Assembly: GCA_016715905.1 (NCBI GenBank)
Contig: JADJXI010000005.1
Coordinates: forward strand, 124,001 to 188,000
Direction of reading: 5' to 3'
Source: Sphingobacteriaceae bacterium
GTDB lineage: Bacteria; Bacteroidota; Bacteroidia; B-17B0; Aurantibacillaceae
DNA length: 64,000 nucleotides
The notes beneath the pieces are model-generated. The model was not told the DNA's origin. It ran no database searches and saw only the letters and a program-made list of their open reading frames with translations. The first letter of the stretch is position 1, and every line of letters starts with the position of its first letter. Positions 35,677 through 45,003 of this stretch are shown here, one piece after another. The position numbers and the translations under genes are program-made.

Positions 35677-37189
35677 TGTATGTAGTCAAAGTAAAGTGAA
35701 CTTTTCACAAGAGAGTGTTTTAAGTTTAATTTAAAGTTAAGTTAGTTTTTTGATGTTTCATAATTTTTCTCATTTTTTCATATTCCTCCCTTCTTTTTTT
35801 AATGAATTTTGTTTGATTTTTTTCTCTTTCTTTTAAAATTAGTTCTCCTCGTCCAAAATAAACATCAGCAGGCGTTAGATTTTTTAAAGACTCATGATAA
35901 CGAGCATTGTTGTAATTTTCCACGAACTTTTCAATGGCCGCAATTAATTCTTCCGGTGAATAATAATTATCAAGCTTCACAACGTTTTTCATTGTTCGGT
36001 GATAACGTTCAATCTTGCCTTGCGTTTGCGGATGCATGGGTCTGCCGTGTACCTGATCCATTCCATGATTGTCTTTCAAATATGTTTTGAGTTCGCCTGC
36101 AATGTAACATGAACCATTGTCGGATAATAATCTGGGCCGTTGTTTAGTTACAATTCTTGCTTTTATAATTGCTCTGTCAACGGTTCTTTTACGTCCTGCA
36201 CTTTCATTCCTGCACAAAGCTCCCAGTGTACAATATAACGGCTGTAATCATCTAAAACGGTACTCAAGTAATACCAACCCCATCCAATTATTTTAAAGTA
36301 AGTAAAATCAGTTTGCCACATTTGATGAACGAATCCTGTTTTGTTTGTAAACTCATCTTTAGCTGCTAAAAAATATGCTCGGGTGTTGTTATCAGTCCTC
36401 TTGCTTTTAAAATCCGGTAAACACTCGATTCAGAAATAAAAATTTGTTGTTCATCGGTTAATTTGTGCGCGAGCTCTCTTGACGATAATTCAGGACACTC
36501 TAAAGCAAGCTCTACAACTAAGTTTTTTTGTTCCCGGGGTATTGTGTTCCACTGCCTGTTAGAAGTGCGCTTACAAGGCTCTAAACCATCAATACCATTG
36601 TCGGAATAGGATTTGTACCAATTGTAAAACGTGCTTTTGTTTAAACCGATTTATGAAGCGTTTTATTAACGCCGATTTCGGAACGGACAACAATTTTGAT
36701 TATCTCTTGTTTTTCGGAAGCTGTAAATCTCATATACTTTTTGAATTTTACAGATTCTCCAATATGTTCAAGCTTTTTTTTACGATATCATAGCGCAATA
36801 CTAAATCAGCTACGGTTTCCTTTAGCTTTTGATTTTCTTTTCTGAGCTCCGCTACTTCATCACTGGTTGCTTCCCTGGTTGTATCCCCTGATAATCTCTT
36901 CTTTCCCGCTTCTAAAAACTCTTTGTTCCATTTATAGAATTGAGATGGGTTAATGGAATACTTCCTGCATAATTCAGCTACTGGCATCTCAGCTCGTATA
37001 GCTTCCATTACAATATTTATTTTTTGTTCTGAACTAAATATTTCTTTTTGATTTACGACGTATCTCTTTTATAAAGTTCTCCGCTGTTTGTTTTTTCTTT
37101 GTTTCCATAGTATTATAAATTTATTGTTTTTCTGGAAACACTCTCTTAGTTTTAGTTAAATTTAGTCCACTTTATGCTGACGATTTACA
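35677..37189 (-). mobile_element. IS3-family insertion sequence, copy A
   Basis: 1513 bp. Ends are TGTAAATCGTCAGC (transposase 5' side, at 37189) and TGTATGTAGTCAAAG (3' side, at 35677), imperfect inverted repeats sharing TGTA and AAAGTGRAC farther in. Boundaries were set by comparing all four copies in the window. The flanks (ACAATT before, GGTATTA after) show no target duplication. It separates two different AraC-type regulator fragments. Confidence 0.92.
35726..37108 (-). pseudogene. IS3-family transposase (orfA/orfB), frame-disrupted, copy A
   Basis: orfA starts at 37108 (METKKKQTAENF) and carries an HTH (AELCRKYSINPSQFYKW); orfB carries a second HTH and the rve DDE integrase core (QMWQTDF, LLSDNGSCY, GKIERYHRT). 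Relative to the best composite reading this copy has an extra T early in orfA, an A8 run at the orfA/orfB junction (36776-36783), a short change near 36650 (TTATGAAG for TTCGCGAAG), a 6-base instead of 7-base run near 36370, 4 instead of 5 A's near 36188 and an extra base near 35820. Product as written would not be a working transposase. Confidence 0.85.
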
Positions 37190-37816
37190 GGTATTATGTC
37201 ACCAAGTGTTTTTAATGGGTTACTACTAAATGAAATTAAGGAATCAGTTAAATCTTACCAAGTAAATACTAATTACATTTTTTCTTCTAATTCATTTAAC
37301 AAGGAGTCCCCAGCCTTACAAAATTCAAAATCCTTTGTTGTAAAATCATCCGCTATTCATGATCAACCTATTCAACCAATTTCTGAAACAAGTGTTCCTA
37401 GCGCACGAAACAATAAACCTGAAGCTTTCGGCAAATATAAAAATTCAGGACTAACAGAGTCTGCTGCTGAAGAATTAAAATTAATGCTAGAGGCATTCAT
37501 GTCTAAAAGCAAATATTTTAAAGAGAGCAATGTTTCCCTGGAGGAACTATCAAATAAACTAAACACCACACGTCATAACTTATCTCAAGTTATCAATGAA
37601 AAGTATAACATGCATTTCTTCGACTATATAAATCACTTACGTGTTAACGAGGCTGTTTTCATAATGCTGAATGATAAGGCAAATAAATTTCAAATTAGTG
37701 AAATCGCATACACTGTGGGCTACAATAACAAAACTACATTTAATAATTCCTTTAAGAAATTCTTAGGAAAAAGCCCCTCCGCATATAGGGCTGAGTTAAA
37801 AGAAATTCGACAGTAA
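37190..37816 (+). pseudogene. AraC-type regulator fragment (C-terminal HTH only)
   Basis: About 205 residues remain. It starts with SPSVFNGLLLNEIKESVKSYQ, equivalent to the linker just after the TM domain in the upstream fragment, so the 7TM half is missing and the two fragments are paralogues, not halves of one gene. The C-terminal ~100 residues are a complete AraC DNA-binding domain: two HTH motifs in VSLEELSNKLNTTRHNLSQV and ISEIAYTVGYNNKTTFNNSF, then FKKFLGKSPSAYRAELKE. An ATG at 37196 could still give a soluble DNA-binding protein, but no promoter is evident other than possible read-out from the IS. Confidence 0.8.
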
Positions 37817-37884
37817 TCGGGCAATCTTTATAAGGTTTTTCTATAATTTTATTATGAACCACTAGTTTCGTAATAAATTATTTT

Positions 37885-39618
37885 ATGAAAAAACTATTGA
37901 TTATTTCACTATCGCTTCTTTCAATTTGTTCTATTTCACAAAATGGCTGGACAGCCTTAACATCATCTGTCATACCTATTCTTAATCAAAATATTCCCGG
38001 TAAGTATTTAGGTGCGTCGTGGGTGGATATAAACGGCGATGATAGAATCGATTTGTTCGCAGCACCAAATAAACTTTTTCTCAATAATGGTAATGGTACA
38101 TTTACTGCAATTGATACTCTTAATTTTACACCAATAAAAAATAATGGGGTAGACTTTGTCGGGGGAAGTAGTTGGGCTGATCTAAACGATGATGGTTTAC
38201 CTGATTGCGTTATAGCTTCTGAACCTTCACGTGTATTTAAAAATAATGGCAACAATACTTTTGCTGATGTATCTTCTCAAATACCAAATTTAAACGCAAT
38301 TCCTTCTTGGGGTTGTGCTATTGGCGATTGGAACAAAGATAAATTTCTTGATTTCTATTTCGCACACGCTTCTGGTTTTCACTCTAATTTGAATACTACC
38401 GGCAGACTTTACCTTAACACTTCTTCTTCAATTACACCTACAAATAAAATAAATTATGCTATTACTGATTCTCTAAGGCCATACACTGTTCCTTACTGGA
38501 GTGATTTTGATCTCGACGGCGATATGGATTTATTCGTTGCGTCTGGTCCAGGAGGAACTCCCGGATATGATTATTGCTATAGAAATCTTAAAATTGAATT
38601 GGGCTTAGATTCGCTTCAAAGAATGACTAACAGTCTTTTTACACAGCAAAAGCAAGACGGTCAATGCTATAATTTTATTGATTATGACAATGATGAAGAT
38701 TTCGATCTTTGTTTAACAAACTATGCTGGTGCTGTTTCTAAATTGTATCGTAATGATAGCGGCACTTACACAATTGTCAGCACTCCTTGGAGCTCCACTT
38801 TACCTTTCCTTGCAAATTGTTGGGGCGATTATGATAACGATGGTGATTTAGACATGGTTGCTTCAAGTGATAATTTTTCTACAAGGTATTATCAAAATAA
38901 CGGTAATGGTACTTTCTCTTTTATTTCAGGAGCATTAAATCTTCCTGCAGGAAGTGCGGGTGTTGTGAATGGTGATTACGATAATGATGGGGATCTAGAT
39001 TTGTTTGTTCATGGCTCAAATGCAGCTAGGACTTTATTTCGAAATGATACTCTTGCCGGTAACAGAAAATGGGTAAATATTAAATTCATTGGTAATCCTT
39101 CTAATAAATCGGCAATAGGTACTGTAATTAAAACTGTTGCAACCATTAATACATTCAAAACATACCAATTGAGAGAAATTAATGCTCAAAATTCGTTTCA
39201 AGGTCAAAATGATTTAAGAGTACATTTTGGTTTAGGTAATGCAACAGCCGTTGATACGATGTATATAAAGTGGCCTTCTGGCAATACTCAAACCATTACA
39301 AACATTAACCCTAACCAGTTTTATACTATAATCGAAGGTGGTTCCTTAAGCATAATTACCTCAATAAAAAATCAAGATCATACTATTCAAGATTTAACCA
39401 TATATCCAAATCCAACAGGAAATATTCTATTTGTAGAGTCCAAAACAAAGGCTATTTCAGAACGAATCGAAATATACTCGCTTGATGGAAAAAAAGTGAT
39501 GGACCTAGAAAATCACAATGGTCAAATTGACGCTTCAAAACTTAAGCCCGGTACATATCTCATGAGGTTTAAACTTAACGAAGAGTATGTTTCTCATAAA
39601 ATAGTTATAGAAAAATAG
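37885..39618 (+). CDS. secreted VCBS/FG-GAP protein with ASPIC/UnbV domain and T9SS type A signal
   Basis: 577 residues. Signal peptide (KKLLIISLSLLSICSISQ), then FG-GAP-like repeats with Ca-binding loops (DINGDDRIDLFAAPN, DLNDDGLPDCVIAS, DFDLDGDMDLFVAS, DYDNDGDLDMVASS, DYDNDGDLDLFVHG), an ASPIC/UnbV domain (SAIGTVIKTVATINTFK, LREINAQNSFQGQNDLRVHF, VDTMYIKWPSGNTQTI), and a C-terminal type A sorting domain (LTIYPNPTGNILFVES to LMRFKLNEEYVSHKIVIEK-like). Exported and surface-attached through T9SS; role unknown, possibly adhesion or carbohydrate binding. Intact although it lies between IS copies A and B. Confidence 0.88.
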   Translation: MKKLLIISLSLLSICSISQNGWTALTSSVIPILNQNIPGKYLGASWVDINGDDRIDLFAAPNKLFLNNGNGTFTAIDTLNFTPIKNNGVDFVGGSSWADLNDDGLPDCVIASEPSRVFKNNGNNTFADVSSQIPNLNAIPSWGCAIGDWNKDKFLDFYFAHASGFHSNLNTTGRLYLNTSSSITPTNKINYAITDSLRPYTVPYWSDFDLDGDMDLFVASGPGGTPGYDYCYRNLKIELGLDSLQRMTNSLFTQQKQDGQCYNFIDYDNDEDFDLCLTNYAGAVSKLYRNDSGTYTIVSTPWSSTLPFLANCWGDYDNDGDLDMVASSDNFSTRYYQNNGNGTFSFISGALNLPAGSAGVVNGDYDNDGDLDLFVHGSNAARTLFRNDTLAGNRKWVNIKFIGNPSNKSAIGTVIKTVATINTFKTYQLREINAQNSFQGQNDLRVHFGLGNATAVDTMYIKWPSGNTQTITNINPNQFYTIIEGGSLSIITSIKNQDHTIQDLTIYPNPTGNILFVESKTKAISERIEIYSLDGKKVMDLENHNGQIDASKLKPGTYLMRFKLNEEYVSHKIVIEK

Positions 39619-39632
39619 TTTGTCTTTTACCA

Positions 39633-40349
39633 ATGACTAGTGATATGCATAACCGAATTAAATATCTAGAGAGGCAAGTTAGAATGCAAAATGTCTTTTT
39701 ATGCTGCTTAACATCCGCGCTTTTGATTTTTGGATTCCTTTCTTTTAAATCTCGTGAAACTTCTAGCAAAGATATAATCAAAACAAGAGGCTTGATAATA
39801 GTTGATTCTTTGGGTAGAGAAAGAATTCTCATCGGAGCTCCAATTCCATACACTCAAAATAGAGTCAGAACGAATCTTTCAAAAGTTAAGAAACATTGGG
39901 GTGATGTAGGTTTTAAAGGGACAAATTACATGAACTGGTATAAAGAATTCAACAATACAGCAAACGGCATTGCTATTGTTGATGATAATGGTTTTGATCG
40001 TATTATAATGGGCGACCCTGTTCCAGATCCAAATATTGGTAAACGAATTGGTCCATCAACTGGTATTGTCATAAATAACGATAAAGGCTTTGAAAGAACT
40101 GGTTATGGTATTTTAAAAGTTCCGGGAGGAGACCGTGTAGTTTTAGGATTAGATGGTACCCAAGGATCCGAAGCCGCTTCACTAAGTGTATATGAAAATG
40201 GTGAGGCTGGACTTTCATTTTATGGCACCGACAGGGAATCGATATTTTTAGGCAATAGTCCGGCTAATTCACAATTAAAAGGCAAATTAAATGGCTTGAT
40301 TCTTCGGAAAGATACTATCCCAGGTTACATTTTAAATAGCTATAAATAA
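39633..40349 (+). CDS. hypothetical single-TM protein with internal beta repeats
   Basis: 238 residues, 14 bases after the preceding gene. An N-terminal helix (NRIKYLERQVRM) is followed by one TM segment (FLCCLTSALLIFGFLSF) and an extracytoplasmic region with repeated units of the form GLIIVDSLGRERILIGAP / GIAIVDDNGFDRIIMGDPVP / GIVINNDKGFERTGYG / LSVYENGEAGLSFYG, which look like regular beta-strands with a conserved D-x-x-G-x-x-R turn. I do not recognise a named family. A second in-frame Met lies four codons downstream of the chosen start. Likely co-transcribed with the VCBS gene. Confidence 0.6.
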   Translation: MTSDMHNRIKYLERQVRMQNVFLCCLTSALLIFGFLSFKSRETSSKDIIKTRGLIIVDSLGRERILIGAPIPYTQNRVRTNLSKVKKHWGDVGFKGTNYMNWYKEFNNTANGIAIVDDNGFDRIIMGDPVPDPNIGKRIGPSTGIVINNDKGFERTGYGILKVPGGDRVVLGLDGTQGSEAASLSVYENGEAGLSFYGTDRESIFLGNSPANSQLKGKLNGLILRKDTIPGYILNSYK

Positions 40350-40411
40350 AAGGATTCAATTTGAATGAAGGGCGTAAAAATTCATATAGTTAAATTGATA
40401 AACGATTTTCT

Positions 40412-40882
40412 ATGAGAAAAAGAGTCATTACTACTTTATTTTTAGTCTTGTCCTTACTTGCTAATGCTGTTGATCTTAAATCGACTAGTGATTCTTTTAA
40501 CCTGAAAATTACCGCTGTTCGAATTATAGTTCCTGATTTGCAAAAAGCAATCACTTTCTACAAAGAAGTTTTTGGTTTTAGTATCACAACACAGTCAAAA
40601 ACAGAAGCTATAATTTCAACAAATAGTTTTAGTCTTATTCTGTCATCCTCCAAAAATGCAAATTCATTCGATAAGCCTGGTATTGGAAATGTAAGTGTTA
40701 CTTTTCAAGTAAAAGATATAAAAGCTTCTTATAAAAAATTTAAGAGTTTGGGTGTTCGCTTTGAAAAGGATGAAATTCGAACAGAGGGTATTGGCTATTC
40801 CTTAAAGATCTACGACCCTTTTGGAAATCATTTTTCAATCCTTCAAGACACATTATCTGCAAAGAAAGAGTTTGACGAGCCC
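40412..40882 (+). pseudogene. exported VOC-family protein, last residues replaced by IS copy B
   Basis: Residues 1-23 form a signal peptide (RKRVITTLFLVLSLLANAVD); then a VOC/glyoxalase-like domain with ITAVRIIVPDLQKAITFYKE, FSLILSSSKNANSFDKPG and GIGYSLKIYDPFGNHFSILQD, which includes the metal-ligand positions. The native end is cut after KKEFDEP at 40882; the last residues and stop (CKSSA-stop) are provided by the IS end. As the VOC core seems complete, the product may still fold. Confidence 0.7.
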
Positions 40883-42393
40883 TGTAAATCGTCAGCATAA
40901 AGTGGACTAAATTTAACTAAAACTAAGAGAGTGTTTCCAGAAAAACAATAAATTTATAATACTATGGAAACAAAGAAAAAACAAACAGCGGAGAACTTTA
41001 TAAAAGAGATACGTCGTAAATCAAAAAGAATATTTAGTTCAGAACAAAAAATAAATATTGTAATGGAAGCTATACGAGCTGAGATGCCAGTAGCTGAATT
41101 ATGCAGGAAGTATTCCATTAACCCATCTCAATTCTATAAATGGAACAAAGAGTTTTTAGAAGCGGGAAAGAAGAGATTATCAGGGGATACAACCAGGGAA
41201 GCAACCAGTGATGAAGTAGCGGAGCTCAGAAAAGAAAATCAAAAGCTAAAGGAAACCGTAGCTGATTTAGTATTGCGCTATGATATCGTAAAAAAAGCTT
41301 GAACATATTGGAGAATCTGTAAAATTCAAAAAGTATATGAGATTTACAGCTTCCGAAAAACAAGAGATAATCAAAATTGTTGTCCGTTCCGAAATCGGCG
41401 TTAATAAAACGCTTCGCGAAATCGGTTTAAACAAAAGCACGTTTTACAATTGGTACAAATCCTATTCCGACAATGGTATTGATGGTTTAGAGCCTTGTAA
41501 GCGCACTTCTAACAGGCAGTGGAACACAATACCCCGGGAACAAAAAAACTTAGTTGTAGAGCTTGCTTTAGAGTGTCCTGAATTATCGTCAAGAGAGCTC
41601 GCGCACAAATTAACCGATGAACAACAAATTTTTATTTCTGAATCGAGTGTTTACCGGATTTTAAAAGCAAGAGGACTGATAACAACACCCGAGCATATTT
41701 TTTAGCAGCTAAAGATGAGTTTACAAACAAAACAGGATTCGTTCATCAAATGTGGCAAACTGATTTTACTTACTTTAAAATAATTGGATGGGGTTGGTAT
41801 TACTTGAGTACCGTTTTAGATGATTACAGCCGTTAAATTGTACACTGGGAGCTTTGTGCAGGAATGAAAGTGCAGGACGTAAAAAGAACCGTTGACAGAG
41901 CAATTATAAAAGCAAGAATTGTAACTAAACAACGGCCCAGATTATTATCCGACAATGGTTCATGTTACATTGCAGGCGAACTCAAAACATATTTGAAAGA
42001 CAATCATGGAATGGATCAGGTACACGGCAGACCCATGCATCCGCAAACGCAAGGCAAGATTGAACGTTATCACCGAACAATGAAAAACGTTGTGAAGCTT
42101 GATAATTATTATTCACCGGAAGAATTAATTGCGGCCATTGAAAAGTTCGTGGAAAATTACAACAATGCTCGTTATCATGAGTCTTTAAAAAATCTAACGC
42201 CTGCTGATGTTTATTTTGGACGAGGAGAACTAATTTTAAAAGAAAGAGAAAAAATCAAACAAAATTCATTAAAAAAAGAAGGGAGGAATATGAAAAATGA
42301 GAAAAATTATGAAACATCAAAAAACTAACTTAACTTTAAATTAAACTTAAAACACTCTCTTGTGAAAAGTTCACTTTACTTTGACTACATACA
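40883..42393 (+). mobile_element. IS3-family insertion sequence, copy B
   Basis: 1511 bp, same element as copies A, C and D, plus orientation. Left end TGTAAATCGTCAGC at 40883, right end ...GACTACATACA at 42393. Left flank GAGCCC, right flank CTAAACT: no target duplication. It truncates the VOC gene on its left and the PIN-like gene on its right. Confidence 0.92.
40964..42328 (+). pseudogene. IS3-family transposase, frame-disrupted and with a nonsense codon, copy B
   Basis: orfA (40964-41302, 112 residues) is complete and ends just after an A7 run (DIVKKA-stop). The orfB part starts about 41337 and breaks near 41700 (T6 instead of T7 in the GAGCATATTT tract). A TAA replaces the Tyr codon TAT of copy D at about 41836 (AGCCGTTAAATTG). 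The run of five A's near 41880 is the long version that keeps the DDE region open. Ends in a shifted frame near 42290 owing to one fewer A. Not expected to give an active protein as written. Confidence 0.85.
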
Positions 42394-43508
42394 CTAAACT
42401 GGTGAAGGAATTAAATAACGATGAAGATCCTCTTATGAAGGTGATTAGTTCTCAATTAAAACAACTATTCGAACTTCCAATTCATAATATTCCTGTTGAC
42501 ACTGAAAATTTAAGGCCTCAGGATTTGGAAATGATATCTAAAATATTTCCGGGATTAAATACTTCTTTTTCATTATCCGATATGTTCAATCATATGCAAA
42601 AGTTCAATGAGCAGCTTAGCGATCAGAAGAATTTTAAAGATTTGAGAAGATACAGTTTGGAGAACCTACCTGCATTTAGTTCCTTAAAGGATACTAGTTT
42701 GCAAACCATAAATGATACCCTTAAAGCGTCGCCTTGCGGAAAGACTCTCGATGAAATGATTAATGAGCACAATAATGGAAAGCCTGTCTCTCTTAATCAA
42801 AAATTTATAAGTGGTTTTATGATTCTCAATTTATTCGGGCTTGACCAGGAGAAAAACAAGAAAGCAAATTATATCAGTCTGTCCAACGATGCTCAGCACG
42901 CATTTTACGCTACCTACAGCGACTTTCTGATAACAGAGGACGAAGGTCTCCGTACTAAGGCTAAAGTTATGTATGAAAATTTTGCACTGAAAACTATAGT
43001 ATTTTCTGCGGAGGAATTTTTTGCTTATACAGGCAATATGGTAACGCATACGCAACTATCTATAATGGATTTCATTAATAGGGTAAAGATCGACATTGCT
43101 CCTGACCGATTAATCGAAACTACTCAATCTACTAAGTTCAATAGACTAACTTCTCTCTACAGCCCTGTTACCTCTTATTTTGACTACTTCGATTTGATTG
43201 AGTTTATCGACGATGTTGATACAGGCAAAGGGATTATCCTTCGTCCCAATAAATACATGCAGCTTTCTTATTTATTCTATGAGGAAATAAAACTTATAAC
43301 TAATAAAATACATGCCTCATTTGGAAATGATTCTGAGAATAAAGATCAATTCGATATGGAACTTGAAAGTAAAGCTATAAACAAAGGTGTTTGGGAGGGG
43401 AGGATTTGGGTATTGCCGGGCGCATATATTAATCTTGAAATAAATAAAGGAACTCAACAGCTATCACTATGTATAATCTTTGTACCTGAAAAAACTAATG
43501 GAATTTAA
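42394..43508 (+). pseudogene. PIN-like protein, N-terminus removed by IS copy B; first gene of candidate defence operon
   Basis: About 370 residues are open. A PIN-like signature lies in the middle: ISLSNDAQHAFYATYSDFLITEDEGLRTKAK (Asp at 42888, TEDE), i.e. the D-x-x-H...Y..sD...vT.D pattern that holds the third and fourth acidic residues of PIN ribonucleases. The first acidic strand of the PIN fold, usually in an opening xYLDxN motif, is not present: the reading frame begins inside the IS (TTG at 42381) or at Met 42435, so the N-terminus is most likely lost. The gene ends overlapping the next ATG by 11 bases. Family assignment is by motif only. Confidence 0.6.
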
Positions 43509-45003
43509 GCCAAACAAGAGTATTTTAAGTATTATTTCCAAAAGCGAGCCTGATGGAGAAAAGGTACTTTTTATGTTTCTTAAGCCTGTGCCGGATAAAG
43601 TAACCAATGACAAAATTTACTGGTACAAAGATAAAGGCGCATTGGGTGAAGCAACCTACATATGGCAGAAGGAAGGGATTAAACAATGGGTTGCCACTGG
43701 CAAAGACGAAATTCTCAATACTCTATTTAATAGTATAGTAGAAAGAAAATCGACCTCTATTGGAGAAAAGCAAATATTGTTTTTATTCCCAGAACATGAA
43801 AACCCAAAATTCGAAAACGATTCGTACGAAGAGATAAGACAGGACATTTATACTGTTAAAAATATTGGCGAACTTCCAATAAAATTTCGTCAGAAGGATA
43901 ACCTTGATATTCTAAGCGGATATAAGCCCGCGAGTACTGAAACTCGCACTCTTTTTCCGAACGGTTTTTTTGGAAAAGATTTTATCTACAGAAATATTGA
44001 GAAATGCATAATTGCTGTAAAAGAACATCGCTTTCCCTTATTACGTTTCCATGCCGTAAGAAATGGAATAAAAGAAGGTCCTAAGAGAATTGCTGGATTT
44101 CTTCAGGAGAAATTTGAAGAGTCTAAAAAATATACCGCTGTACTAAAGTCCACAGAAGGAGCATTGCTTTCTTCTTCTGAGATTGACAAACAAAATGGAA
44201 GCTTTGTGTTGGATTCTAATGAGGCTGTACCGTCCGGTCAAATAGAAATTAAAGTTGATGAAGAGATCGCTCAAGATACCACGTTTCATTTTATAATGGA
44301 TGTTGGTTTTAATGTTGAAATGGTCGATCATACATTTAAGGATGCGTATGGAAGCAAGCACAATAAAAGTAAGAGTCCGAAAAAAGTAGATAAATTTGAA
44401 CCATTTACTTGGCATGTTGATCTTTTAACGGGAGAAGAAACAAATTTTGTCAAACTTTCTGAATCAATTAAAACAACTCTTAACTATTTAGGACCAAATG
44501 TAATAATAACTGATCCGTACTTCCTAGGAGATTATAGTATCGAATCCGGTCAAATTATAGTTAAGAAGTTCCAGATGCCTCTTTTAAATGCAATTTGTCA
44601 TTCTTTTTTTGATGAAGTGTTAACGAAGTTGGTTATTCTTGGCTACAATGGGCGGGCAAACGAGCATTTCGAATCCAATGAAGAATTAGCAGGTACAAAA
44701 ACTGAGCAAAGATTTAAGATTTATGAAAAGGTATTGGGAAAAATGCTGAGCGAAAACATTCTAAATATTGAATTTTACAGCAGTATATCTGAATTTCATA
44801 ATAGGTATTGGTTGGGATTCAAAGAGGTTGATGGCAGACCTATACTGGAAAAAGTAATCGTCGTCACCAACAGTTTTGGCGATTTAAAGGAAATCGATTT
44901 TATCGAGATTACCGATAAAGCACAAAAAGAAATTATTTTTTCGAAATATTCAAGTATTTTATCCCACGCTACTAAATCTTTGTCAATAAATGGAAAAATT
45001 TAA
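43498..45003 (+). CDS. PLD-superfamily-like protein of candidate defence operon (VPA1262-like)
   Basis: 501 residues from the ATG at 43498, which overlaps the stop of the PIN-like gene; an ATG 18 bases earlier is in the same frame but less well placed. The N-terminal ~320 residues resemble no domain I can name. The C-terminal part has VIITDPYFLGD (D339-P-Y-F) followed by about 90 residues and then IEFYSSISEFHNRYWLGF (H434-x-R436) and VIVVTNSFGDL (N458-S-F-G). That spacing, DPYF then HxR and a GNS-like turn, is what degenerate phospholipase D-like nuclease domains of defence proteins show. Overlaps the next gene by 14 bases. Confidence 0.55.
   Translation: MEFKPNKSILSIISKSEPDGEKVLFMFLKPVPDKVTNDKIYWYKDKGALGEATYIWQKEGIKQWVATGKDEILNTLFNSIVERKSTSIGEKQILFLFPEHENPKFENDSYEEIRQDIYTVKNIGELPIKFRQKDNLDILSGYKPASTETRTLFPNGFFGKDFIYRNIEKCIIAVKEHRFPLLRFHAVRNGIKEGPKRIAGFLQEKFEESKKYTAVLKSTEGALLSSSEIDKQNGSFVLDSNEAVPSGQIEIKVDEEIAQDTTFHFIMDVGFNVEMVDHTFKDAYGSKHNKSKSPKKVDKFEPFTWHVDLLTGEETNFVKLSESIKTTLNYLGPNVIITDPYFLGDYSIESGQIIVKKFQMPLLNAICHSFFDEVLTKLVILGYNGRANEHFESNEELAGTKTEQRFKIYEKVLGKMLSENILNIEFYSSISEFHNRYWLGFKEVDGRPILEKVIVVTNSFGDLKEIDFIEITDKAQKEIIFSKYSSILSHATKSLSINGKI

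Noticed and set aside
35677..42393. Copies A and B as ends of a composite transposon
   Set aside because: Orientation fits inverted flanking copies, but no outer target duplication is present, and C and D continue the same alternating pattern; rearrangement is more economical.
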